64,000 nt of DNA from Paenibacillus faecis (GTDB lineage Bacteria > Bacillota > Bacilli > Paenibacillales > Paenibacillaceae), in the NCBI RefSeq assembly GCF_008084145.1, contig NZ_VSDO01000001.1, forward strand, positions 62,001 to 126,000. Direction: 5' to 3'. Below the pieces are notes generated by a model. That model ran no database searches. It was not told the origin of the DNA and saw only the letters and a list, made by a program, of their open reading frames with translations. The position numbers were made by a program, and so were the translations under genes. Shown here piece after piece: positions 53,763 to 62,417 of this stretch (within the stretch, counting starts at the first letter, position 1; the number at the start of each line of letters is the position of its first letter).

Positions 53763-53862
53763 GTCGTTCCCTCCTCTAGTGCTTCATCAGACAACCCTGC
53801 TTGCATGGAATGCCTTGTTCATATTTTCTGTTCGGAACTAGCAAGTTGATGACTCGTTCACG

Positions 53863-53881
53863 ATCGTTCCTAATCGTTCCT
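53863..53881. promoter_or_regulatory. tandem direct repeat upstream of the catabolic operon
   Basis: ATCGTTCCT occurs at 53863-53871 and 53873-53881, one helical turn apart, with a weaker third GATTCCT copy at 53882-53888, about 100 bases before the oxidoreductase start. The arrangement suits an activator binding site. Confidence 0.4.
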
Positions 53882-53967
53882 GATTCCTCCTTGACTCCTG
53901 CAGTTTCAGATCAATAGAATCCACCTTTCTGGTGTTGCCCGATACCCTTTTACAGCCTGGGGAGGCA

Positions 53968-54400
53968 AATAAGAGGCATTTGTGCCGTAATTTTATCGAA
54001 TTCGGCCTTCGAGGCACTATTGTTGCATTAACCCGAGGGATCTAGTCGCTGTGACCACCTCTCTTTGAATCCGGGCCGGTGGATAAGGGTCTTTTGGGCC
54101 GCTATTTTGTCGAATTTGGCTCTTCGGGGAGAAATAGAGGTCATAAAAGGCCTTATTTTTGGGAAAAGCGGGCAGAAAACCGATTTTTGGGCTCACATCG
54201 GAAAAATAAGACCCTTTTTGGCCGCTATTTTGGCAGTGAAAGCGAATTTGGCCGAAATAACGGCCTAAAATGCCGCTATTGAAATGGGCGGCAAGTGAGA
54301 TAGCGGATAGGCAGCATCGTGTTCATGCAACGCCGGTAATTAGGCCTTTTTTGGCCGCTATGGTTCTCGTGGAACCGAATCGGTCAGAGATAGCGGCTAG
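53968..54400. repeat. degenerate tandem intergenic repeats, about 120-bp period
   Basis: Four related copies start near 53968, 54082, 54203 and 54337. Common pattern: AATAAG..CCTTTTTGGCCGCTAT, a short variable part, CGAATTTGGCC, then GAAATA. The last three share CTTTTTGGCCGCTAT almost exactly. The 820-base interval 53763-54582 contains no gene I can support; small open frames inside it simply follow the repeat. Confidence 0.65.
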
Positions 54401-54528
54401 ATCTAATCCTGCGCGCCAGTTTAACCCGCTACGCCGAGACGAAAAGTCTTAAATAGGCGCCCCCCATGTTAGAGTTTTAGTGCAACACCGTGCTCATTTC
54501 CCAGGTGAAGCCACCCCCCGGCCGGATT

Positions 54529-54618
54529 TCCTCGGGTCACTTGATCCCTGCGGAGTTGCTGCCCTGGCACAACGTCCTCGGGTTACTTAATCCCGGCGGA
54601 GTTGCTGCCCTGCACAAA
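54529..54618. repeat. 46-bp tandem duplication of the permease 3' end
   Basis: 54529-54572 and 54575-54618 are about 85-90% identical. The second copy is the end of the permease gene (coding QGSNSAGIK and stop); the first copy, just past the stop codon, also codes QGSNSAGIK followed by TGA in the same direction. Confidence 0.75.
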
Positions 54619-55407
54619 ATATTTCTCCGCGAACAGGAACACGAGCAGGATCGGGATCAGGCTCATCAGCGCGGCGGCCACCATGTACTGCTCATTGCCG
54701 GACCATTGCCCCGCCATGGACAAAATCCCAATCGGCAAGGTGAAGTTCTCCTTGGAGGTCAGGAAGATAGCCGGGGACAAAATTTCATTCCATTTGGTCA
54801 TGAACGTAAACACGGCCAGCGTCGCGAACGTCGGCTTGCACATGGGCAAAAAGATCCGCCAGTAGATCTGAAACGGATTGCATCCGTCCAGCTTGGCCGA
54901 TTCCTCGTAATCTTTGGGGATCGCGAGGAACGCCTGCCGCATCAGGAAGATGCCGAAAGGCTGGGCCAACCATTCGATCAGCCAGAGCGGAGTGAGCGTA
55001 TCCAGCATATGCAGCGACTTGAAGATGACGAATTGCGGAATGATCAGCACCACCGGAGGAATCATCATCGTGCCGAGCACAACGAGAAACAGCGTGTTTT
55101 TTAAGGGAAATCTCAATCTGGCAAACGCGTAGGCCACCATCGAACAAGAGAGCAAGGCCCCGATGACGGACAGCACGGTTACGATGACACTATTGGTCGT
55201 GTATTGTCCGAAGGGACCCAATTTCCATACCTCGGCGTAGTTGTCCCACTTGACCGGATTGGGAATCCACTCCGGCGGTACGCGGGTGTACTGGGCGTAA
55301 GATTTCAGTGAATTGAAAATCGTCGTTAAAAACGGCAAGGTCATGATGAGCGAGCTGGCAATAATCACCGTATACCCGGCGATCTTTCGCATCCGGTTTA
55401 TCTTCAT
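54583..55407 (-). CDS. CUT1 ABC sugar permease, MalG type
   Basis: 274 residues with six membrane helices; EAA loop ESAKLDGCNPFQIYWRIFLPMCKP. Ends YFVQGSNSAGIK. Twenty-five bases after the MalF-type permease gene. A duplicated copy of its last codons lies immediately downstream. Third gene of the importer encoded with the heparinase-type enzyme. Confidence 0.92.
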   Translation of the reverse strand: MKINRMRKIAGYTVIIASSLIMTLPFLTTIFNSLKSYAQYTRVPPEWIPNPVKWDNYAEVWKLGPFGQYTTNSVIVTVLSVIGALLSCSMVAYAFARLRFPLKNTLFLVVLGTMMIPPVVLIIPQFVIFKSLHMLDTLTPLWLIEWLAQPFGIFLMRQAFLAIPKDYEESAKLDGCNPFQIYWRIFLPMCKPTFATLAVFTFMTKWNEILSPAIFLTSKENFTLPIGILSMAGQWSGNEQYMVAAALMSLIPILLVFLFAEKYFVQGSNSAGIK

Positions 55408-55432
55408 ACCGTTCCCTCCTTTCTCTTTGGAC

Positions 55433-56404
55433 TCATTCGTAATGCACCCATTTTTTTTGCAGCACGACTTGAACCACCGTCAGCAGGAACAGGATCACGA
55501 ACAGTACCCAAGCGATCGCCGAGGCGTAACCCATCCGCAGGAACGAGAATCCTTCCTGATACAAATAAATCATCAGCACCAGGCTGGCCTTGTTGGGCCC
55601 TCCCGCGGAAGAAGCGTCCATCGCTCCGCCGGTCATGACATAGATCTGCTCAAACGCCTGAAACGTGGAAATGGTGCTTAGAATAAGCACGAGAAAGGTC
55701 GTTCCGGAAATCAGCGGAACGGTAATATGCCGGAATTTCCGCAAGGTCCCGGCCCCATCGATTTCCGCAGCTTCGTACACATCGGACGGCACATTTTGCA
55801 GCCCCGCAAGGAAAATCACCATGATATAGCCGATGCCCTTCCAGACCGCGATCATCACCAGCAGCGGAATGACGAGATGCGCATCCTGCAGCCATTTTTG
55901 CGGATCGAGGCCCAGCTTGATCAGGAACGCGTTGGCGAACCCGAACCGGGGATTGAAGATCGCGTCCGACACGTACATAATAACGGTCCAGGAAGAGATG
56001 ACGGGCAGAAAATGCGCCAGCCGAAACAGCTTCAGCACCCGTAGTTTCTGATTTAAGGCCACGGCAAGAATGAGGGCAAGGATCGTCTGAAGCGGGACGA
56101 ACAAAATGGTAAAATAAACGGTATTCCAGAGCGCTTTCCAAAATACGGACTCATTAAACAGTTTTGCGTAGTTGTCCAGCCCCGTCCATTTCGGCGGGTT
56201 CAGAATATCGTAGTCCGAGAAACTGAAGTATAGCGAGGCCAGCAAAGAGCCCAGCACAAAAACGATAAAGTGAACAAGATAAGGGGTCACCATCAGGAGG
56301 CCCCACTTGCCGTCGCTATCCAGCCGTTTTTTCCGCTTTATGGCCGGCAGATCGCCGCCCGTTCTTTTTGACAAGACAGTTTCCGTATTTTCCACCATGG
56401 TCAT
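55433..56404 (-). CDS. CUT1 ABC sugar permease, MalF type
   Basis: About 323 residues, six membrane helices after a charged 35-residue N-terminus; EAA loop EAAEIDGAGTLRKFRHITVPLISG. Starts at 56407 (GTG), 56404 and 56398 are all in frame and none has a strong ribosome site; ATG 56404 is chosen. Partner of the MalG-type permease. Confidence 0.9.
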   Translation of the reverse strand: MTMVENTETVLSKRTGGDLPAIKRKKRLDSDGKWGLLMVTPYLVHFIVFVLGSLLASLYFSFSDYDILNPPKWTGLDNYAKLFNESVFWKALWNTVYFTILFVPLQTILALILAVALNQKLRVLKLFRLAHFLPVISSWTVIMYVSDAIFNPRFGFANAFLIKLGLDPQKWLQDAHLVIPLLVMIAVWKGIGYIMVIFLAGLQNVPSDVYEAAEIDGAGTLRKFRHITVPLISGTTFLVLILSTISTFQAFEQIYVMTGGAMDASSAGGPNKASLVLMIYLYQEGFSFLRMGYASAIAWVLFVILFLLTVVQVVLQKKWVHYE

Positions 56405-56527
56405 CACACTTTCTGTTAGCGATTTGGAGGGCGGGGACTTCCGCCGCAGTCCTCTTGCCGAGAGCTGCTTGACGGCGGAGCCCCGACCAGGCCAGCCATT
56501 AGTGAACGGCGCTTTGTGGCGTTATTT

Positions 56528-57916
56528 CTATTTCTTGTAGAATTCGTCCAGCACTTGCTGTACTTCGGTGTCCGCCTTCTTTAAAGCTTCGTCGACGGGA
56601 ACCTCTCCTTCGAACGCCCGGTTGATGTTGTCGTTGAATTTGCCGACCCATTCGCTCCAGACGGCGTTGACGTCCAGGGTGCCGGCGAATTCGAAGCTGT
56701 CGAGAAACGCCTGTTTGTTTTCGGGCTTGCCGCTTAAAAACTCGCTGGAATTGGCGACCGATTTTTTAACCGGAACCGCTTCGCCGAGGGAGGCCCATTC
56801 CTTCTGTACTTCGTCCTCGGTGGCCCAATATTTGATCCATTCCCAAGCCGCGTCGCCTTTGGCGCCTTCCGCCTTTTTATTGATCACCCAGGAGTTGGCG
56901 ATCACCGGCGAGAACCGCTTCCCTTCCGGCCCCTTAGGCAGTATGGTTACATCGTAGTTCAGTTCGGCCGCGTTGGCGTCGATCGTGCGGGCGTAGATGC
57001 CGATCCGCATGGCCGCCGCTTTGCTCGGAAACGGAGCCATATTGCTCTGGAAGCTCTTGAGATCCGAAGGCGTCGTCAACAGTTCCCGGTTCATGCCGTC
57101 GACGATCCAATCCAGCGCCTTTTTGTTTTCCGGGCTGTTGATCACCGACTTCGTCAACGTTTCGTCCAGTACGCCTCCTCCGAACGACTTGAGTACCGTC
57201 ATCCAGCCTTCCGTAATGCTGAAGAACGTCAACCCGTACTGGCTGATCTTGTTCTTGTCGAAAGCGGGGTCGGTCGCAAACTTTCCGGTGGAATCCTTCG
57301 TCAGCTTCTCGGCGGCGCTCTTCAGGTCGTCCCAGGTCCAATCGGCGGTGGGATATTCCACTTTGGCCTCATCGAACATATCCTTGTTATAATATAGGAC
57401 CGCGATTTGAATGCCTTGCGGAACCCCCCAATACTTCCCGTTCGCATCCTTGTTGAAATCCAGCCCGAAGTAATCGTCTTTGTTCAGGTCTTGTTCGATG
57501 AGGGGCGTCAAGTCTTTCAGCACGCCGCGCTCCGCGTACTTCGGAACGAGCACGCCGTCGGAGAGCCAGAGATCCGGGGCGCTTTCGGCGGCGATTTGCG
57601 TATCCAGCTTTTGAAAAAACTGATTATAGGGGGATGATTCCGTTTTAATCGTAATATTCGGATGTTTCACCTGGAACTTGTCGATCAGCTCCTGCATTTT
57701 GTCGTCGGACTGGGCCGAGGAATAGAAGCCAAGCCTGAGTTCCACTTTTTCCGCCTGTTCCGCCTTCCCCTTGTCATCCCCGCCCGCTCCGGGACTTTCG
57801 GCATTTCCTCCGTTCGACTTCCCTCCATTCCCGCCGGAACACGCCGTCAGGAGCATAGCCGTTACCAGTGTCAGACTGAGCAGTAAGGTTCCCCATGATT
57901 TCAGCTTGCCTTTCAT
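56528..57916 (-). CDS. extracellular sugar-binding lipoprotein
   Basis: 462 residues from ATG 57916, seven bases after GGGGGG. Lipobox in AMLLTACSGGNGG. VELRLGFYSSAQSDDKMQELIDKFQVKHPNI and TESSPYNQFFQKLDTQIAAESAPDLWLSDG are typical of cluster-1 binding proteins. It delivers its ligand to the two permeases downstream; no ATPase gene is present. The ligand is probably what the heparinase-type protein next to it acts on. Confidence 0.92.
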   Translation of the reverse strand: MKGKLKSWGTLLLSLTLVTAMLLTACSGGNGGKSNGGNAESPGAGGDDKGKAEQAEKVELRLGFYSSAQSDDKMQELIDKFQVKHPNITIKTESSPYNQFFQKLDTQIAAESAPDLWLSDGVLVPKYAERGVLKDLTPLIEQDLNKDDYFGLDFNKDANGKYWGVPQGIQIAVLYYNKDMFDEAKVEYPTADWTWDDLKSAAEKLTKDSTGKFATDPAFDKNKISQYGLTFFSITEGWMTVLKSFGGGVLDETLTKSVINSPENKKALDWIVDGMNRELLTTPSDLKSFQSNMAPFPSKAAAMRIGIYARTIDANAAELNYDVTILPKGPEGKRFSPVIANSWVINKKAEGAKGDAAWEWIKYWATEDEVQKEWASLGEAVPVKKSVANSSEFLSGKPENKQAFLDSFEFAGTLDVNAVWSEWVGKFNDNINRAFEGEVPVDEALKKADTEVQQVLDEFYKK

Positions 57917-57950
57917 CGCATGACCCCCCATAAATGATGATCCTTAAAAA

Positions 57951-57965
57951 AATAAAGCGCTAACA
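57951..57965. promoter_or_regulatory. cre-like site upstream of the binding protein gene
   Basis: AATAAAGCGCTAACA contains the core AAAGCGCTAACA of many Bacillus cre sites, with two mismatches to WTGNAANCGNWNNCW. It lies between promoter and ribosome site. Confidence 0.5.
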
Positions 57966-58043
57966 AAACATGTCAGGTATGATTTCTCTCCTCCGAAATT
58001 TTAAATCGTTCCCTTGATGTGTCTAATTTGTGAACTTAACCCT

Positions 58044-58081
58044 AAAATAAGGGAACCGGAATTAAAGGTCAACGTCCTTAA
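58044..58081 (-). promoter_or_regulatory. promoter of the ABC importer with shared 11-bp box
   Basis: Minus-strand TTGACC (58072-58067) and TATTTT (58049-58044) with a 17-base spacer. The box TTAAGGACGTT (58081-58071) abuts the -35 and recurs exactly at 62344-62334 before the epimerase gene. Confidence 0.5.
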
Positions 58082-58093
58082 TAAGACCGTATT

Positions 58094-60139
58094 CTAGATT
58101 TTTACCAAATATGTTTGCGGCGCTCCCCCGGTCCCGTCTTCCTTGACAAGCAGCACTTCGCCTGTAAGATGGTTTCCGGCAAACCGATATCCGCGGACCC
58201 CTTGATGGGAAAAGACCGCATACTCCCGCTTCTCCCCCCGCCGGACGGAAATGGCTGTAACCTTGTCGGAAGAAATCGGTTGTCCGTAGCTGTCCAGCAC
58301 CTCGATCGTTTCAATCTGAGGTGCCTGCTCTTCCCGCAGTTTTTGCGGATACAGCAGCGACACGAATCGGGTAAGTCCGCTTCCGGTTTGCGTAAACACC
58401 GCTCTGACGGTAGGCTCTTTCCGATTGTAATGACGCGACACCCAGGCGGATTCGATTTTCTCGTCAGCCGGCAATACCGGGATAATCCGCAAAGCGGTTT
58501 CCTTGTCGGTGTCCGCCGCCGTCACACTTCCATCCGCTTCCAGCCGGACTTCCAAGCCTTCGGCAAAGTGAAACGGCAATGTGTAGTCATGCGGCTCCCG
58601 CGATTTGCAAGTATCGACGACAATCCAATAATCCGGTTTGACAAACAAAATTTGCCGACGGACCTGTACCGGGTCTTCGAGACGGAAGTAGCCGTCATGG
58701 CTGCCTTGGACGTAGTCGAAGGAATCGGTCGCCGACCACCAGCGATCCAGCGGATTCGCCACTTCGTCCCATTTCCAGGAGTCGAGGTAGGTGGAAATGG
58801 TGGCTCCGTCGACGCCTACGGTGTTATGCTGCAAGGATTCCTTAAAATAACGCCTGAATTCATCCTCCATGTACGTGTATCGACCGGGGTCGGTCAGAAA
58901 CTCCCGGCCGCCCGCGAACAGGCTGATATGCAGCAGGTCGTCATGGCCATGCGCCCGGATGGCGTCCATATGTCCGGCGTCGAACAGCAAATAACCGGCC
59001 TCCGGATGCCAGCCGGTCCGCATCACGGCATAACCGCTTTGCGGGAGTTCCAGAGAGTCGAACGGCGGGTTTGCCGTCTGAATTCGTGCATAGCGATCGT
59101 AACCCGATTCGCCGAAGAACCATATACCTTCATAATCAAGCGTAGCATACCCCATTCTTTTTAAATCGCCTCGGCCGAACAAGACGGCGCCTCGACTTAG
59201 CACGTCACGGATATCGGTCCCGTCGCTGTCCCCCAGCATCGGCTGGCGGCCGTCCGGCTGAATCAGCGCCAAGGAGGCCGTGTACATCCGTTGCAGCGTC
59301 CGCTTCAACTCGGCGGGCAGTTCAATCCCGTTCCGTTCGGCGAGCCAAACCGGTTCGAACAGGCAATGCAGTACTTCATGGTGGTACATGGTACACTGCT
59401 CGTTGTGCATGCCGTCCTCGAACACCTGTACCGCGCACATCTCGACAAGCCGCTTTACCGCTGTGTCCAGCCAGGCTTCCGAAACGTCCAGCTCCGGATA
59501 CAGCAGGGCGATTTGGAACAACCCGTTCGTCTCCAGGAACCCCCAGTTGCTTTGCCGGTCATGCGGGGTGTAGGCGATGTTTAGATACATGCCGTGAAGC
59601 TTAACGGCTTCCCGGAACAATTCTTCTTCTTCGTCCCGCCACAACGCCGATACGTTGACGCAGTGATATCCCTTCAACCAGTTGGCGATCCGGATACCGC
59701 TGTCCAGCTTGCGCCACGTATCCTTCACATTATAAGCCCGGTCCGCGCTGGCCCGAACCTCCTGTTCCGTGAGCGGGTTTTGTTTCAGCCAATCTTTCAT
59801 CAAGCTGATGAAGCCCCGCACATATTTCTCGTCCTCCGTCAGCCAGTAAGCCTGCCCCAATTCGCTCATATAACGGGCCCGGTTCAGCATGACCATCCAT
59901 TCGATGTCCCCTCGGTACCGGTAAGTCCAATCGATGCCGTCCGGAAACTCTACCTCCGTCTCACAGCGTTCCATGTCCCAGCGATGGGTAAAAATAAAAG
60001 TGCGTTCGCACGCCAGATCGGCCCGATGCAAAACTTCCCGAACTTCATCTGGCCACTCCTTCATTACCGTTGACACGATAAAACCGCGATCCCGCGGCTC
60101 CCAAAAAAAGCGGCGTTCTCTTGTCGCCGACGACTTCAT
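58094..60139 (-). CDS. heparinase II/III-family protein
   Basis: 681 residues from ATG 60139, which overlaps the stop of the aldolase-like gene (ATGA) and has GGAAGGAG upstream. An (alpha/alpha) toroid N-terminal half (WMVMLNRARYMSELGQAY, SNWGFLETNGLFQIALL, HNEQCTMYHHEVLHCLF) is followed by the heparinase C-terminal beta domain: GYAVMRTGW, DAGHMDAIRAHGHDDLLHISLFAGG (metal His), and RYFKESLQHNTVGVDG. Lyases of this fold cleave uronic acid-containing polysaccharides or oligosaccharides such as heparin or alginate. No signal peptide, so it likely acts on imported oligosaccharides. Substrate unknown. Confidence 0.88.
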   Translation of the reverse strand: MKSSATRERRFFWEPRDRGFIVSTVMKEWPDEVREVLHRADLACERTFIFTHRWDMERCETEVEFPDGIDWTYRYRGDIEWMVMLNRARYMSELGQAYWLTEDEKYVRGFISLMKDWLKQNPLTEQEVRASADRAYNVKDTWRKLDSGIRIANWLKGYHCVNVSALWRDEEEELFREAVKLHGMYLNIAYTPHDRQSNWGFLETNGLFQIALLYPELDVSEAWLDTAVKRLVEMCAVQVFEDGMHNEQCTMYHHEVLHCLFEPVWLAERNGIELPAELKRTLQRMYTASLALIQPDGRQPMLGDSDGTDIRDVLSRGAVLFGRGDLKRMGYATLDYEGIWFFGESGYDRYARIQTANPPFDSLELPQSGYAVMRTGWHPEAGYLLFDAGHMDAIRAHGHDDLLHISLFAGGREFLTDPGRYTYMEDEFRRYFKESLQHNTVGVDGATISTYLDSWKWDEVANPLDRWWSATDSFDYVQGSHDGYFRLEDPVQVRRQILFVKPDYWIVVDTCKSREPHDYTLPFHFAEGLEVRLEADGSVTAADTDKETALRIIPVLPADEKIESAWVSRHYNRKEPTVRAVFTQTGSGLTRFVSLLYPQKLREEQAPQIETIEVLDSYGQPISSDKVTAISVRRGEKREYAVFSHQGVRGYRFAGNHLTGEVLLVKEDGTGGAPQTYLVKI

Positions 60140-61224
60140 CGTTTCGCTCCTTCCAGCCACGCATCAAGATGACGGCCGATAAACGTGTCATCGTTCAGAT
60201 GCGGGTAAGCCGCATAGACCCGGTCGATTTCCTCCAACTGACCGGGGGACAACTCCTCTTGCGGATTCAGGCACCAGCGGCCCTCCAGCAACCCTTGACG
60301 CCGCAAAACTTCATGGATGCCCGCGATGCTGCCGCGAAACCGATGCGCAGGATCAAACAGCGCCGCGTTGACATCCGTAATCTCCTGACCGCGCGTCAGC
60401 AGCTCAAGGGGAATCGCCGCGTTTCCCCCTTCACGCCGCAGCGCTTTAATTTCCTCCAGCAATTCGACCGCCTTGGAGGTCCAAACCGCCCAGTGGCCGA
60501 GGAGACCGCCGACAATCTCCTTCTCCACCGTCACACCGCCGAAGCGGAAGGTGTACTTCGTCAGCAAATCGGCCACGATGTTGTCGTCATTGCCCGTGTA
60601 TAAGGCGATTTCGTCCCGCCGCTCCGATCCGCAAACCGCCCGCACGACATCCAGGGTCTGATAGCGGTTAAACGGAGCGATCTTGATCGCCGCAACGCCC
60701 GGAAGATCCGCCAGGCTGCGCCAGAAGGAATAAGACAGCAGACGCCCCCCGACCGCTGGCTGCAAATAAAAACCGAACACCGGTATAACCTCCGTGATCG
60801 CTTGCACGCGTTCCAGCAGCTGTTCTTCGCTCCAATCGTCCAAGCCGCCCATGCTGACCAGCCCGAGCTCGTAGCCGAGCGAGGCCGCCAGCTCCGCCTC
60901 GGCGAGCGCCTGCTTCGTCGGGCCGCAGATGCCGGCGATCTTTAGAAAGGGCCGGTCCAGATGGGCCGCGCTCACCTCCTCCGCGGCAAGCCGCAGCACC
61001 GGTTCATATAGCCCAATCTGCGGTTCCCGGATTTCAAATTGCGTGGTGTGTACGCCCACCGCGATCCCGCCGGCTCCGGAAGCGAGATAGTATTTCGTCA
61101 ACGCCCGCTGCCTTGCCTCATCCAACCGGCGGGAAGCATCGAGCGCAAGCGGGTGCGCGGGAATGACGGTGCCGCCCATGAGCAGCTCGCGGGCTTCCCG
61201 GCTTAGTTCCTTGACCGCATTCAT
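60136..61224 (-). CDS. DapA-family (dihydrodipicolinate synthase-like) protein
   Basis: 362 residues. ATG 61224 overlaps the epimerase stop (TGATG), with GGGAGGGGG upstream. GGTVIPAHPLALD, GAGGIAVGVHTTQF, VFGFYLQPAVGG and VAAIKIAPFNRYQTL (likely Schiff-base Lys) follow the aldolase barrel but differ from DapA and NanA at the substrate motifs. It shares the FYLxxAxGG pattern with the protein at 46907-47905. Probably a retro-aldolase acting on the sugar acid released by the neighbouring enzymes. Confidence 0.83.
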   Translation of the reverse strand: MNAVKELSREARELLMGGTVIPAHPLALDASRRLDEARQRALTKYYLASGAGGIAVGVHTTQFEIREPQIGLYEPVLRLAAEEVSAAHLDRPFLKIAGICGPTKQALAEAELAASLGYELGLVSMGGLDDWSEEQLLERVQAITEVIPVFGFYLQPAVGGRLLSYSFWRSLADLPGVAAIKIAPFNRYQTLDVVRAVCGSERRDEIALYTGNDDNIVADLLTKYTFRFGGVTVEKEIVGGLLGHWAVWTSKAVELLEEIKALRREGGNAAIPLELLTRGQEITDVNAALFDPAHRFRGSIAGIHEVLRRQGLLEGRWCLNPQEELSPGQLEEIDRVYAAYPHLNDDTFIGRHLDAWLEGAKR

Positions 61225-62240
61225 CAGAACGCCCCCTCCCTTTCCTGAAAATGCGTCGGCTTGCCCAAGGTTTCGCCGCCCGAGTCCACCCACCCGGCCG
61301 TCCACTCCATCATTTGCCGCAGCGTCACTTGGGGATAGCCGAGCAGCCGATGGCTGACGGAGGCGTTATTGAGCAAAGCCGTCGGACCCTCTTCGCCGAC
61401 CAATACCGGTTCGGTTCCCAGCATCTCACCGAACCGTTCGGCCAGCCAGCGGACCGACACCGTTTCCGGTCCCGTCACATTAAGCGTGACCGGCGGCGAA
61501 TCGCAAAGCAGCAGAGACCGGATTGCCATTTCGTTCGCGTCTCCCTGCCAAATGACATTGACCATGCCCATGTTTAAATCGATCGGCCGGCCCTCCTTCA
61601 CCGCGCTCGCTACCTCCAGCAGAATGCCATAGCGCAGATCGATGGCGTAGTTTAACCGGAAGTTCAACAGCGGTGTCCCGTTTTTTCGGGAAAAATATTC
61701 AAAGACCCGTTCCCGTCCGAGACAGGACTGCGCATACTCGCCGACCGGCGAAGGCGGCGTCAGTTCCGTGGCGCCCCCCCGGGATAATGGGGTGAACGGA
61801 TAGATATTTCCGGAGGAAAAAGCCACGATCCTGGCATCCTTGAATTTTTCGGCGACGCGTCCAGGCAGATAGGCATTCATCGCCCAGGTGAAATACTCCC
61901 TTCCGGTCGTACCGAATTTATTGCCGGCCATGTAAATGACATTCCGCGCGTCCGGAAGCTGTTTTAACGCTTCTTCCGACAACAAATCGGCCGCAATGGT
62001 CTCGATGCCTTCAGCTTCAAGTTCCTGCTGCAACCCGCCCGAGGAGAACCGCGACACGCCGATGACACTGCCCGGTTTACCCGCGGCCTTCAAGGCCCGT
62101 TTGGCCAGCTTCGCCAGGCTTGGCCCCATTTTTCCGCCGACCCCTAAAACAAGGATGTCCCCGTCCAATCCCGCCAAATCCCCGATCAATCGTTCGGAAG
62201 GCGTGCTGAGCGCATCTTCCAGTTCGGTTACCGTTTTCAT
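61224..62240 (-). CDS. NAD-dependent epimerase/dehydratase-family protein
   Basis: 338 residues. ILVLGVGGKMGPSLAKLAKRAL is the nucleotide-binding motif; VIYMAGNKFGTTG, VAFSSGNIYPFTP and EYAQSCLGRERVFEYF contain the Ser, and Tyr/Arg in place of the usual YxxxK. Extended SDR fold. First gene of an overlapping trio with the aldolase-like and heparinase-type genes. GAGGTGATGGG ribosome site. Substrate unknown, likely a uronic acid derivative. Confidence 0.83.
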   Translation of the reverse strand: MKTVTELEDALSTPSERLIGDLAGLDGDILVLGVGGKMGPSLAKLAKRALKAAGKPGSVIGVSRFSSGGLQQELEAEGIETIAADLLSEEALKQLPDARNVIYMAGNKFGTTGREYFTWAMNAYLPGRVAEKFKDARIVAFSSGNIYPFTPLSRGGATELTPPSPVGEYAQSCLGRERVFEYFSRKNGTPLLNFRLNYAIDLRYGILLEVASAVKEGRPIDLNMGMVNVIWQGDANEMAIRSLLLCDSPPVTLNVTGPETVSVRWLAERFGEMLGTEPVLVGEEGPTALLNNASVSHRLLGYPQVTLRQMMEWTAGWVDSGGETLGKPTHFQEREGAF

Positions 62241-62333
62241 CCCATCACCTCATTAGATCGTTGAATACTGTTACGGCTATGGTTTTACAGTTTCCATGGT
62301 AGGCGGCGTCCGATTAAAAGACAACGACTTTAA

Positions 62334-62344
62334 AACGTCCTTAA
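62334..62344 (-). promoter_or_regulatory. 11-bp box before the epimerase gene, shared with the importer promoter
   Basis: Minus-strand TTAAGGACGTT, identical to 58081-58071. A weak promoter (TTGTCT, 17-base spacer, TACCAT) follows about 10 bases downstream. Confidence 0.45.
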
Positions 62345-62380
62345 AAGCGTATCCAAACGTGTGCGGGCATGCCAAAGAGA

Positions 62381-62402
62381 CCGGGAGAATTCGCTCCCGG
62401 CC
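62381..62402 (-). terminator. possible terminator of the ECF sigma gene
   Basis: CCGGGAG(AATTCG)CTCCCGG hairpin; the minus-strand tail TCTCTTT is only moderately T-rich. Confidence 0.5.
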
Positions 62403-62417
62403 CGGTGTATAAAGGAA

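Noticed and set aside
54065-54452. Three short plus-strand open frames of 60-67 codons
   Set aside because: They lie inside the degenerate tandem repeat and read the repeat unit in several frames, so coding is unlikely.
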